Made by a program: the position numbers and the translations under genes. The notes beneath the pieces are model-generated. The model saw only the letters and a program-made list of their open reading frames with translations. It had not been told where the DNA came from and made no database searches. 64,000 nucleotides of DNA from CAZAAW01 sp964483325. Its GTDB lineage: Bacteria; Pseudomonadota; Alphaproteobacteria; Rhizobiales; Kaistiaceae. Positions 33,317 through 41,361 of this stretch are shown here, one piece after another (the first letter of the stretch is position 1; each line of letters starts with the position of its first letter). Where the stretch lies: NCBI GenBank assembly GCA_964483325.1, contig CAZAAW010000007.1:70011-134010 (forward strand). Direction: 5' to 3'.

Positions 33317-34195
33317 ATGAAAGAGAACCTCACCTTCGTCCATCTGACCGACCTGCACCTCAATGCGCCGGGCGTCGTCGATGATCACCTCCACTCCGAC
33401 ACCACAGCGACGCTGCAGACCATCCTCGCCCAGGTGCAGGCGCTGCGCCCGTCGCCGGCCTTCATCATCGCCAGCGGCGACCTCACCAATCGCGGTGATG
33501 TGGCGAGCTATCTGGAGCTGAAGCGGATCTTCGCCGAGGCCGCCATTGCCTGCCCGGTGATCTGGGCGATCGGCAATCACGACACGCGGCCCGGCTTCTA
33601 CGAGGGCATGCTCGGCCGCAGCGAAGATGCGATGGCGCCGTATTTCCACGACGAGGTCGTCGCCGGCATCCATGTCATCACGCTCGACACCAGCATCCCC
33701 GGCCAGACCGGCGGCAATATCGAGCCGGAGCAGTTCGCCTGGCTGAAGGAGCGGCTCGACGCCCATCCGGAATACCGCAAGCTGATCGTCATGCATCACG
33801 GTCCGGGCCTCGACGAAGACGATCCGTCGATGGAGTGGGAGTCGATCACCTATGCTGATACCCGCCGCCTGCGCGACCTGCTGAAGCCCTATGACGTGCT
33901 CGGCATCCTGTCGGGCCATCTCCACTATGACCGCGTCGCCGACTGGTACGGCATCCCGGTCGTCATGGGCATCGGCCAGCATGCCGCCATCGATCCGCTG
34001 TGGTTGCACGAGGGCATCCGCATGGTGGAGGCGACGTCCTTCGCCATCGGCACCATCCGCCCGTCGGGCCTGACGGTCTCCTTCGCGCCGCTGCCGGCAA
34101 CCCGCCGCGAACTGGCGAAGCACCGCATCGCCGACATCACCGCGATGTCGAAGGACTTCTACGACAAGCAGGCCGCCGGCATCGCTGCCGAATAG
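33317..34195 (+). CDS. Calcineurin-like metallophosphoesterase, paralogue 2
   Basis: A 292-residue cytoplasmic phosphoesterase; ATG 33317 has GAGG seven bases upstream. Motifs LTDLHL, SGDLTN, GNHDTRP, MHHGPG and SGHLHYD show an intact di-metal site. Overall similar to paralogue 1, including EPEQFAWL before the fourth motif. It lies between binding proteins 2 and 3, so a [binding protein + phosphoesterase] unit is repeated in the cluster. Confidence 0.9.
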   Translation: MKENLTFVHLTDLHLNAPGVVDDHLHSDTTATLQTILAQVQALRPSPAFIIASGDLTNRGDVASYLELKRIFAEAAIACPVIWAIGNHDTRPGFYEGMLGRSEDAMAPYFHDEVVAGIHVITLDTSIPGQTGGNIEPEQFAWLKERLDAHPEYRKLIVMHHGPGLDEDDPSMEWESITYADTRRLRDLLKPYDVLGILSGHLHYDRVADWYGIPVVMGIGQHAAIDPLWLHEGIRMVEATSFAIGTIRPSGLTVSFAPLPATRRELAKHRIADITAMSKDFYDKQAAGIAAE

Positions 34196-34214
34196 CGCCG
34201 TCCGGAGAGAAAAG

Positions 34215-35519
34215 ATGAAGCTCCTGAAGCGCCTGGCGCTGGCCGTCGCCGCGGCCACCACGCTCGGCGGCGCCGCCTCCGCGGCGGAGATGGCGCCGGC
34301 TGTCGACAAGTCAGTGACCATCACCTTCTACAACTACAACCTCGCCAGCGCTGGCATCGGCGCCGAGGCCACGAAGAAGCTCATCGCCGACTTCATGGCC
34401 GCCAACCCGAAAATCACGGTTGAGGGTGTCCCGGTTCCTTCACCGGACATGATCACCCGCGTCCAGGCCGACATGGCTGCCGGCCGGCCGCCGGATCTGG
34501 CGCAGATCGTCTTCCGCGACATCGACTTCGCCGCCTTCAGCCTCGGCGCCCAGGCGCTGGAGGACATCGTGCCGCCGGCGGAACTGGCAGCGCATTTCGA
34601 GGGTATGTCGCCGAATGGGCTGCAGCTCGGCGTCCTCGACGGCAAGACCTACGGGCTTGCCTACACCTTCTCGACGCCGATCCTCTTCTACAATGCCGAC
34701 CTGTTCCGGCAGGCCGGTCTCGATCCGGACAAGCCGCCGCGCACCTGGCCGGAGGTCAAGGCTGCGGCGCTGGCCATTGTCGAGAAGACCGGCAAGCAGG
34801 GCTTCAACGGCCTCTTCTTCTCTACCGGCTCCGGCACCTTCACCATCCAGTCGGTGCTGATGTCGAATGGCGGCCTTGCCATCTCCGACGACCGCAAGAC
34901 ATTGAAATTTGCCGAGCCGGAGACGGTCGAGGCGCTGGCGATGCTGCGCGACCTGGTGAAGAGCGGCGCCCTGCCGGATGTCGATCCGAACAGCGCGACG
35001 GAGGCCATGTCGAGCGGCAATCTCGGCATGTTCCTGACCACCAGTGCCCTGCAGGGCGCGCTCCTCGCCGCGGCGAAGGACAAGTGGGAACTGCGCGCCG
35101 CGCCGATGCCGGCCTTCGGTGACAAGCCGACCCGCCCAACCAATTCAGGCAGCGCGCTGTTCATTCTTGCCCAGGACCCGCTGAAGCAGCGCGCCGCCTG
35201 GGAGCTGATGAAGTACCTGACCAGCCGCGAGGGCTACACGGTCATCACCCGCGACATCGGCTACCTGCCGCTGCGTCCCGATATCGTCGATGACGATGCC
35301 TATCTCGGCGAATGGGTCGAGGCCAACCCGCTCATCCGCCCGAACCTGGAGCAGCTGAGCCGGCTGACTCCGAACCGTCCGATGCCCGGCACCAATTACC
35401 GCCAGGTCGAGAACACGATGATGGACGCCTTCAACGAGGCGGTGTTCGGCGACAACGACGATGTCGCCGGCATCCTCGCCGATGCCCAGTCGCGTGCCCA
35501 GGACCTGATGCCTCAGTAG
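34215..35519 (+). CDS. Sugar-type ABC substrate-binding protein, paralogue 3
   Basis: A 434-residue exported binding protein; ATG 34215 follows GGAGAGAAAAG. Signal peptide: residues 1-24 (ending ASA). It has the same blocks as paralogues 1 and 2 (TITFYNYNLASAGIG, RVQADMAAGRPPDLAQ, YTFSTPILFYNADLF, DPDKPPRTW). By eye it is nearer to paralogue 1. It is directly followed by the permease genes (30 bases), so it is probably the original partner of the pore, the others having arisen by duplication. Confidence 0.9.
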   Translation: MKLLKRLALAVAAATTLGGAASAAEMAPAVDKSVTITFYNYNLASAGIGAEATKKLIADFMAANPKITVEGVPVPSPDMITRVQADMAAGRPPDLAQIVFRDIDFAAFSLGAQALEDIVPPAELAAHFEGMSPNGLQLGVLDGKTYGLAYTFSTPILFYNADLFRQAGLDPDKPPRTWPEVKAAALAIVEKTGKQGFNGLFFSTGSGTFTIQSVLMSNGGLAISDDRKTLKFAEPETVEALAMLRDLVKSGALPDVDPNSATEAMSSGNLGMFLTTSALQGALLAAAKDKWELRAAPMPAFGDKPTRPTNSGSALFILAQDPLKQRAAWELMKYLTSREGYTVITRDIGYLPLRPDIVDDDAYLGEWVEANPLIRPNLEQLSRLTPNRPMPGTNYRQVENTMMDAFNEAVFGDNDDVAGILADAQSRAQDLMPQ

Positions 35520-35549
35520 CCGGCAAAGACCCGGTGGCGGAAAGACAAC

Positions 35550-36491
35550 ATGACTTCATCCGAGATTGCCCTACCGCAGGACGCGGCCCCGGCGCTGCCG
35601 ACAAGGCGCGCCGGGTCGTTCAACATCGCGCCGTGGCTCTATCTGCTGCCGGTTATCCTTATCCTCGGCGTCTGGATTTTCCTGCCGCTGGGCCGGGCGC
35701 TGTGGCTGAGCTTCTACGAGTGGAACCTGCTTCCCACCTCGCCGATGAAGTGGAAGGGTATCGAGAACTATGTCCGGCTGCTCAGCCTGCCGGACATGCG
35801 CATCGCCCTGTGGAACACGCTGGTCTACATCATCGGCCTGCTGCCGCTGTCGGTGGTGATCCCGCTCGGCATCGCCATCTTCACCCATGATTTGAAGGGG
35901 CCGTCGCGCAACATTTACCGGGCGCTGATCTTCGTGCCGATGATCATCGCCCCGGTGGTGGTGGCGGTGGTCTGGCGCTGGCTGCTCAACCCCGACCACG
36001 GCATCGTCAACGCCGCCATCCAGGAGCTCGGCGGCCAGCCGGTCGGCTTCCTGGAGCAGAAGGGCGTCGCCTTGTGGACGATCATCTGGATCACCGGCTG
36101 GAAGCTGATCGGCTTCTCGACGCTGATCTTCGCCGCCGCCAATACCAATATCGACCACAACTATATCGAGGCGGCGCGCCTCGACGGCGCCAGCGAGTGG
36201 CGCATCATCCGCGACATCCGCCTGCCGCTGCTGTCGCCGACGATCCTGTTCATGGTGATGATGACCATCCTGCTCGGTGCGCAATGGTCCTTCACCTACA
36301 TCAACGTCCTCACCCAGGGCGGGCCGCGCAAGGCGACCACCAACATCTATTACCTGCTGTGGGACTACGGCTTCGGCAGCATGTCCGTCGGCTGGGCGTC
36401 CGCCGCCGGCATCATCCTGTTCGTCGGCTTCGCTGTCCTGGCGTTCCTCTTCCTCAAGTTCATCAACCGGCGGGCCGTCTATGACAATTGA
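35550..36491 (+). CDS. Sugar-type ABC transporter permease 1 (UgpA/MalF class)
   Basis: A 313-residue permease with about six membrane segments; the N-terminal WLYLLPVILILGVWIFLPLGRALWLSFYEWN is typical of UgpA/MalF proteins. The coupling loop reads YIEAARLDGASEWRIIRDIRLP (EAA motif, A-D/G-G consensus). It overlaps the second permease by 11 bases, so both are co-translated to form the pore for the three binding proteins. Confidence 0.93.
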   Translation: MTSSEIALPQDAAPALPTRRAGSFNIAPWLYLLPVILILGVWIFLPLGRALWLSFYEWNLLPTSPMKWKGIENYVRLLSLPDMRIALWNTLVYIIGLLPLSVVIPLGIAIFTHDLKGPSRNIYRALIFVPMIIAPVVVAVVWRWLLNPDHGIVNAAIQELGGQPVGFLEQKGVALWTIIWITGWKLIGFSTLIFAAANTNIDHNYIEAARLDGASEWRIIRDIRLPLLSPTILFMVMMTILLGAQWSFTYINVLTQGGPRKATTNIYYLLWDYGFGSMSVGWASAAGIILFVGFAVLAFLFLKFINRRAVYDN

Positions 36492-37353
36492 GACCAATTC
36501 GGCCGGCGTTGCGGCGCTGACTGCGCCGGCCGGTTCCGTCCGCAGCTTCCGGATCGGCCGGATCAGCGGCCATGCGGTGCTGCTCATCCTCAGCTTCGTG
36601 TCGCTGTTCCCGGTCTACTGGATGTTTGTCACATCCCTGCGGCCGCCGAACGAAATCTACGACACCGGCATCTGGCCGGCGTCGCCGTCGCTGGACAATT
36701 ACAGGTTCGTCCTCGACTCGATCCCGATCATCCGCATGCTGTGGAACACGCTGCTGGTGTCGTTCGTCGTCACCATCGCGCAGCTCTTCACGGCGCTGCT
36801 GGCGGCCTTCGCCTTCGCCCGCTGGCGCTTTCCGCTCGATCGTTTCGTCTACGCGCTGATGGCGCTCACCTGGCTGGTGCCGTTCCAGGTGACGATGATC
36901 CCGAACTACGTGCTGGTCGCCGACCTCGGCCTGCTCGACACGATCATCGCGCTGATCCTGCCGCATCTCGCCTCGGCCTTCGCGGTGATGCTGCTGTTCC
37001 AGGCGATGAAGAGCTTCCCCAAGGAAGTCATTGAGGCGGCGCGCATGGACGGCGCCAGCAACTGGTCGATCCTGTGGCAGATCATGACGCCCAATCTGCG
37101 GGCCTCGCTTGCCTCCCTGGCGATCCTGCTCTTTATCTCGACCTGGAACGAGTATTTCTGGCCGCTGCTGCTGTCGCGGAGCCCGGAAAATACCGTGGTC
37201 CAGATCGGCCTGCAGATGTTCCTGACCCAGGAAGGCAATCTCTGGGGTCCGCTGATGGCTGCCTCGACGCTGGCCAGCCTTCCCATCCTCGTCCTCTATA
37301 TCGTCCTGCAACGGCAGGTCATCGAATCCTTCATGAAATCGGGACTACGCTGA
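36481..37353 (+). CDS. Sugar-type ABC transporter permease 2 (UgpE/MalG class)
   Basis: A 290-residue permease starting at ATG 36481 inside the end of permease 1. VLLILSFVSLFPVYWMFVTSL (first segment), the loop VIEAARMDGASNWSILWQI (EAA motif) and the ending QRQVIESFMKSGLR (close to the 'r.f..Gl..GavKG' tail of the UgpE family) identify it. Its stop overlaps the ATG of the phosphatase gene (TGATG), which ties that enzyme to the importer. Confidence 0.93.
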   Translation: MTIETNSAGVAALTAPAGSVRSFRIGRISGHAVLLILSFVSLFPVYWMFVTSLRPPNEIYDTGIWPASPSLDNYRFVLDSIPIIRMLWNTLLVSFVVTIAQLFTALLAAFAFARWRFPLDRFVYALMALTWLVPFQVTMIPNYVLVADLGLLDTIIALILPHLASAFAVMLLFQAMKSFPKEVIEAARMDGASNWSILWQIMTPNLRASLASLAILLFISTWNEYFWPLLLSRSPENTVVQIGLQMFLTQEGNLWGPLMAASTLASLPILVLYIVLQRQVIESFMKSGLR

Positions 37354-38129
37354 TGAACATCGCGACGAATCCGGAAGCGAGCCGGCACCTGCCGCTCGGC
37401 GGCACCTACAATGTGCGCGACCTTGGCGGCTACGCCACGGCCGACGGCGGCATGACGCGCTGGCGGCGCGTCCTGCGCGCCGATGCGCTGCACCGGCTGG
37501 ACGAGCCGGGGCGGGCGCATCTGCGCGATGCCGGCCTGAAGACCGTCATCGACCTGCGCTTCGACAATGAGGTCGTCGCCGGCCCGAGCCCGTTCACCGA
37601 CGAGGACGGCGTCAGCGTCCACAACATCTCGCTGTTCGGCACGCTGAACCGGCCGCCGACGGGCTTCCCCGAGGTGGAGGGCGAAGACCCGCTGCTGCGC
37701 GTCTATCTGGCGGCGCTGGAGGAATGCAGCGGGGCCGTCCGCAACGTGCTGCAGACGGTCGCCGAGGCGCCGGAGGGCATGGTCCTCTACCACTGCACCG
37801 CCGGCAAGGACCGCACCGGCGTCATCTCGGCGCTGCTGCTCCTCAATGCCGGTGTCGCGCCGGAGGTCGTGGAGGAGGACTATGCGCTGACCGCGACGCT
37901 GGCGGCGCCCATGTTCGCCGTCCTCGTCGAGGAAGCGCGGGCGCGCGGCGCCAGCGCGGAACAGCTGCGCAGCTTCGCCCGCATGCTGCCGTCGGAGCCG
38001 CAGACGATGCGGGCGACGATCGCCCATCTCGCCGAGGTGCATGGCGGCGCTCCCGCCTATCTGGAGAAGATCGGCCTTCCCACCGGCGTCAGGGACGGCC
38101 TGCGCCGGCGGCTCGTCGACGCCGCCTGA
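37353..38129 (+). CDS. Tyrosine-phosphatase-like protein (Y_phosphatase3 family)
   Basis: A 258-residue cysteine phosphatase. The N-terminal LGGTYNVRDLGGYATADG and VIDLRF are typical of the bacterial Y_phosphatase3 family, and the active-site loop is HCTAGKDRTG (Cys about residue 148, Arg at 153), complete. There is no signal peptide. It is translationally coupled to the second permease. Members are dual-specificity or phosphoinositide-like phosphatases; here it may remove phosphate from a product of the imported diester (inference). Confidence 0.9.
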   Translation: MNIATNPEASRHLPLGGTYNVRDLGGYATADGGMTRWRRVLRADALHRLDEPGRAHLRDAGLKTVIDLRFDNEVVAGPSPFTDEDGVSVHNISLFGTLNRPPTGFPEVEGEDPLLRVYLAALEECSGAVRNVLQTVAEAPEGMVLYHCTAGKDRTGVISALLLLNAGVAPEVVEEDYALTATLAAPMFAVLVEEARARGASAEQLRSFARMLPSEPQTMRATIAHLAEVHGGAPAYLEKIGLPTGVRDGLRRRLVDAA

Positions 38130-38143
38130 TCCGGCCGGGGCGC

Positions 38144-38161
38144 CTGACACATGACTGTCGT
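38144..38161 (+). promoter_or_regulatory. Candidate PHO box upstream of the ABC ATPase gene
   Basis: CTGACAC-ATGA-CTGTCGT: two heptamers near the PhoB consensus at the required 11-base spacing. It is 46 bases before ATG 38208, and CTAGACA (around 38172) could serve as -10. A second, independent phosphate-responsive promoter inside the same cluster supports the first box. Confidence 0.6.
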
Positions 38162-38207
38162 GGCGCCCCGCTAGACACCGCAATTCGTACCGAATCCGGA
38201 GACTGAC

Positions 38208-39368
38208 ATGGCCGACGTAACCATCCGCCAGGTGCGCAAGCTTTACGACAAGCACGAGGTCCTGCATGGCGTGGACCTCGACATTGCCGACGGCGAGTTC
38301 GCCGTCATCGTCGGGCCTTCGGGCTGCGGCAAGTCCACGCTGCTGCGCATGATCGCCGGCCTGGAGGATATCTCCGCCGGCGACATCGGCATCGGTGGCA
38401 TGCGCGTCAACGACATCGCACCGCGCCAGCGCGGCTGCGCCATGGTGTTCCAGAACTATGCGCTCTATCCGCACATGACGGTGGCGCAGAACATCGCCTA
38501 TCCGCTGCGCGTGTCGCGCGTACCGGCCGCCGAACGCACGGAGCGCGTCAAGAGCGTGGCGCAGATGCTCGGCCTCGCCGAGCTTCTCGACCGCCGGCCG
38601 TCGCAGCTTTCCGGCGGCCAGCGCCAGCGCGTCGCCATGGGCCGCGCCATCATCCGCGAGCCGAAGGTGTTCCTGTTCGACGAGCCGCTGTCGAACCTCG
38701 ACGCCAAGCTGCGCGTCCAGATGCGCATCGAGATCCGCCGCATGCATCGTCGCCTCAAGGGCACCAGCATCTTCGTCACGCATGATCAGGTCGAGGCGAT
38801 GACGCTGGGCGACAAGCTGATCGTCATGAATGCCGGCAATGTCGAGCAGGTCGGCTCGCCGGCCGAGGTCTATCGCAGGCCCGCCACCACTTTCGTCGCC
38901 GGCTTCATGGGCTCGCCGCCGATGAACCTCCTGCCGGCGCGGGTCGTCGACCAGCGGACGGTGGCCATCGGGGCGGATGATGCGGTGCGCGTCGCCGTCG
39001 AACAGCCGGTGGGCGTAGCCGGCGAGCCGCTGACGATCGGCATCCGACCGGAGGAGATCCTGGTCGGGGCCGAGGCCGTCGCGACGGGCCGCAGCTTCCC
39101 GATCACCATCGATCTCGTCGAGGAACTGGGTGGCGGGCGTCTTGCCTATGCCCGCCTCGGCTCGGATGAGATCGCCATCGCGCTGTCGGCCGAGACCACG
39201 GAAGTCGCCGGTTCCAGCCTGCCGGTGGCGTTCCCGGCCGAGCGGCTGCATTTCTTCGCCACCGACAGCGGCCGGCGTATCGATCTCGTGCCGGTCAGCA
39301 ACGCGCCGCCTGTCGCCATGGACCAGCCGGCACAACGCCTGCGGCCGCTCCGCGAGGCAGCTGCCTGA
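38208..39368 (+). CDS. ABC transporter ATP-binding protein, UgpC/MalK class
   Basis: A 386-residue ATPase. Walker A is GPSGCGKST, Q-loop FQNYALYPHMTV, signature LSGGQRQRVAMGRAI, Walker B FDEPLSNLDA, and the switch His lies in VTHDQVEAM. The C-terminal third is a TOBE/regulatory domain (GIRPEEILVG). Gap to the phosphatase gene is 78 bases and holds its own PHO-like promoter. It should energise the two-permease pore. Confidence 0.94.
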   Translation: MADVTIRQVRKLYDKHEVLHGVDLDIADGEFAVIVGPSGCGKSTLLRMIAGLEDISAGDIGIGGMRVNDIAPRQRGCAMVFQNYALYPHMTVAQNIAYPLRVSRVPAAERTERVKSVAQMLGLAELLDRRPSQLSGGQRQRVAMGRAIIREPKVFLFDEPLSNLDAKLRVQMRIEIRRMHRRLKGTSIFVTHDQVEAMTLGDKLIVMNAGNVEQVGSPAEVYRRPATTFVAGFMGSPPMNLLPARVVDQRTVAIGADDAVRVAVEQPVGVAGEPLTIGIRPEEILVGAEAVATGRSFPITIDLVEELGGGRLAYARLGSDEIAIALSAETTEVAGSSLPVAFPAERLHFFATDSGRRIDLVPVSNAPPVAMDQPAQRLRPLREAAA

Positions 39369-39401
39369 CCGGGGAGCGGAGGTCCTTTCCGTCTCAAGCA
39401 A

Positions 39402-39425
39402 AAGGGGCGCCCGTGGGCGCCCCTT
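39402..39425. terminator. Bidirectional terminator between ABC cluster and PQQ dehydrogenase
   Basis: AAGGGGCGCCC and GGGCGCCCCTT form an 11-bp perfect stem (the innermost pairs must open to make a loop around GT), with A's on one side and T's on the other, 33 bases after the ATPase stop and 23 before the converging dehydrogenase stop. It should end both transcripts. Confidence 0.75.
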
Positions 39426-39448
39426 CGTCGTCAGGGTCCCGGTCAGCC

Positions 39449-41188
39449 TCAGAGGCTGAACACGAAGAGCATGGACGCATCCTGGATGTCGGCCATCTCC
39501 GGGGACTTGTTCATGGTGCCGCGGGCCAGCGGTCCGCCGCCGACCAGCACGGCGACATACTGCTTGCCGCCAACCGCATAGGTCATCGGCGGAGCCGCGA
39601 TCACCGAACCGGCGTTGAACTGCCACAGGACGTCGAGCGTCTTGTCGTCCAGCGCGAAGACCGTTCCGTCGACGGTATCGGTGAAGACGACGCCGCCGGC
39701 CGTCGACGTCACGCCGCCATAGGCGGCATAGTCGAACATGTGCTGGGCGACCCGCTCGCCGGAAGCCGGGTTCATGCTGGTAATGCTGCCGACATGGCGG
39801 TCGGCATTGGCGGCGAGACCGCCGTTCCAGGCCACCTTGCCGCCGGCCCGCTCGCGATCGGCGGTGACGTTGGAGCAGCCCTCGATGCCGGCGCCATAGG
39901 CCAGCTTGGCGGATTCGCTGTACGAGGTCGGGAAGTAGTTCACGCCGCCCTGGATGTTGGGGCAGGTGGTGAGCTGACCCTGCTGCTCACGCGACGGCGC
40001 GCCGATGGCATAGGTCTGCAGATCCTTGGACGGATCGTATTCCACCGGCTTGCCGGTCTTCGGATCGATGCCCGCCGTCCAGGTGAGATCCTTCACATAC
40101 TGGGCCGCGTTGATGAACTGGCCGTTGGTGCGATCCAGCACGTAGAAGAAGCCGTTGCGGCCGAAATGCGCGACGATCTTGCGCGTCTCGCCGTTGATCT
40201 CGGCGTCGATGAGCTGGTGGACGCCGATCTCGTCATAGTCGAGGAAGTCGCCCGGCGTGTACTGGAAGTACCACTTCATGGCGCCGCTATCGACGTCGTA
40301 GGCGACGGCCGAGTTGGTGAAGAGGTTGTCACCCGGACGGTATTCCGGGTCGAACATCGGCACCGGCTGGCCCGTGCCCCAGATGGTGACGTTCTGCTCC
40401 GGATCGTAGGAGCCGGTCATCCAGAAGGCGCCGCCGCCATGTTCCCAGGCGTTGTTGTTGTCCTTCCAGGTCTCGGAGCCGGGCTCGCCCGGCGCCGGGA
40501 TGGAATAGGTGCGCCAGATCGGCTTGCCGTCGGCGGCACTGATGGCATCGATATGGTCGCGGGCGCCGCGGTCGCCGCCGGAGCCGCCGACGATCAGCTT
40601 GTCGCCGATGGCGAGCGGCGCCGTGGTCAGCGAATAGCCGTTGGACGGGTCGTCGACCTGGACCGAATTGACCAGCTCGCCGGAATCCATGTTGGTCCAG
40701 TTGACCTTGCCGTCGCCGGTTACGGAGATGACATTGTTGCCGATCATCGCCATGCCGCGATTGGACGCGATCCAGATGTTCTGGTGATCGACGCCGGGGT
40801 CCATGACCCATTCGACCCGGCCATAGGCGCCCGACTTGACGTCGATCTTGTAGACCGTGCCCCAGCCGTCGACGACATACATCATGCCGTCTTCGACCAG
40901 CGGCGTGGACTGGTGACCGGCGACGCCGCGCGAATAGCCCGGCCCGGCAAGGCCGCCGATGGCCGTCGCGAAGGCGACATGCAGGTTCTTGGCGTTTTCG
41001 CGGTTGATCTCCGTGAGCGGCGAGAAGCGATGGCTGTCATAGGTCCGATTGATCATCAGCCAGTTGTCGCCATCCTGCGCCGCATTGAGCAGGCGATCCG
41101 GCGTCACCTCAGCCGCAATGGCGGGCAGGATGGCACCGGACGCCAGCAACGCTGCGGCCAGCGTTCCCTTCAGAACGAGTCGAGACAT
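39449..41188 (-). CDS. PQQ-dependent methanol/ethanol-type dehydrogenase, divergent
   Basis: A 579-residue periplasmic quinoprotein with a signal peptide (residues 1-25, ending AIA) and GAGGAAC ribosome-binding site. The eight-bladed propeller is marked by repeated 'W' motifs such as GDGKVNWTNMDSG and LDVLWQFNAGS. The segment DFLDYDEIG has the Asp-x-Asp pair of lanthanide-type (XoxF) enzymes. By eye, three conserved features are changed: the vicinal Cys-Cys over PQQ is missing (the aligned stretch is IWIASNRG), the Glu metal ligand reads Asp (GGSGGDRGARD) and the Asn ligand reads Gln (WGTGQPVP). No cytochrome gene is adjacent. Confidence 0.85.
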   Translation of the reverse strand: MSRLVLKGTLAAALLASGAILPAIAAEVTPDRLLNAAQDGDNWLMINRTYDSHRFSPLTEINRENAKNLHVAFATAIGGLAGPGYSRGVAGHQSTPLVEDGMMYVVDGWGTVYKIDVKSGAYGRVEWVMDPGVDHQNIWIASNRGMAMIGNNVISVTGDGKVNWTNMDSGELVNSVQVDDPSNGYSLTTAPLAIGDKLIVGGSGGDRGARDHIDAISAADGKPIWRTYSIPAPGEPGSETWKDNNNAWEHGGGAFWMTGSYDPEQNVTIWGTGQPVPMFDPEYRPGDNLFTNSAVAYDVDSGAMKWYFQYTPGDFLDYDEIGVHQLIDAEINGETRKIVAHFGRNGFFYVLDRTNGQFINAAQYVKDLTWTAGIDPKTGKPVEYDPSKDLQTYAIGAPSREQQGQLTTCPNIQGGVNYFPTSYSESAKLAYGAGIEGCSNVTADRERAGGKVAWNGGLAANADRHVGSITSMNPASGERVAQHMFDYAAYGGVTSTAGGVVFTDTVDGTVFALDDKTLDVLWQFNAGSVIAAPPMTYAVGGKQYVAVLVGGGPLARGTMNKSPEMADIQDASMLFVFSL

Positions 41189-41361
41189 CGTTGTTCCTCC
41201 AAGTGGCTCTTCTCATTTACGGAAGCCGAGGCATCCGTATCGTCAGCCACATTGGTAGTATGTCTCACCCACCTGCTTCGGTAAAGCCGCGGCAGGACTG
41301 GCGAATAGCAGGTCGGATCGACGCGCCGCGGAAAATATGAGTATTGCAGAAATATATCCGG

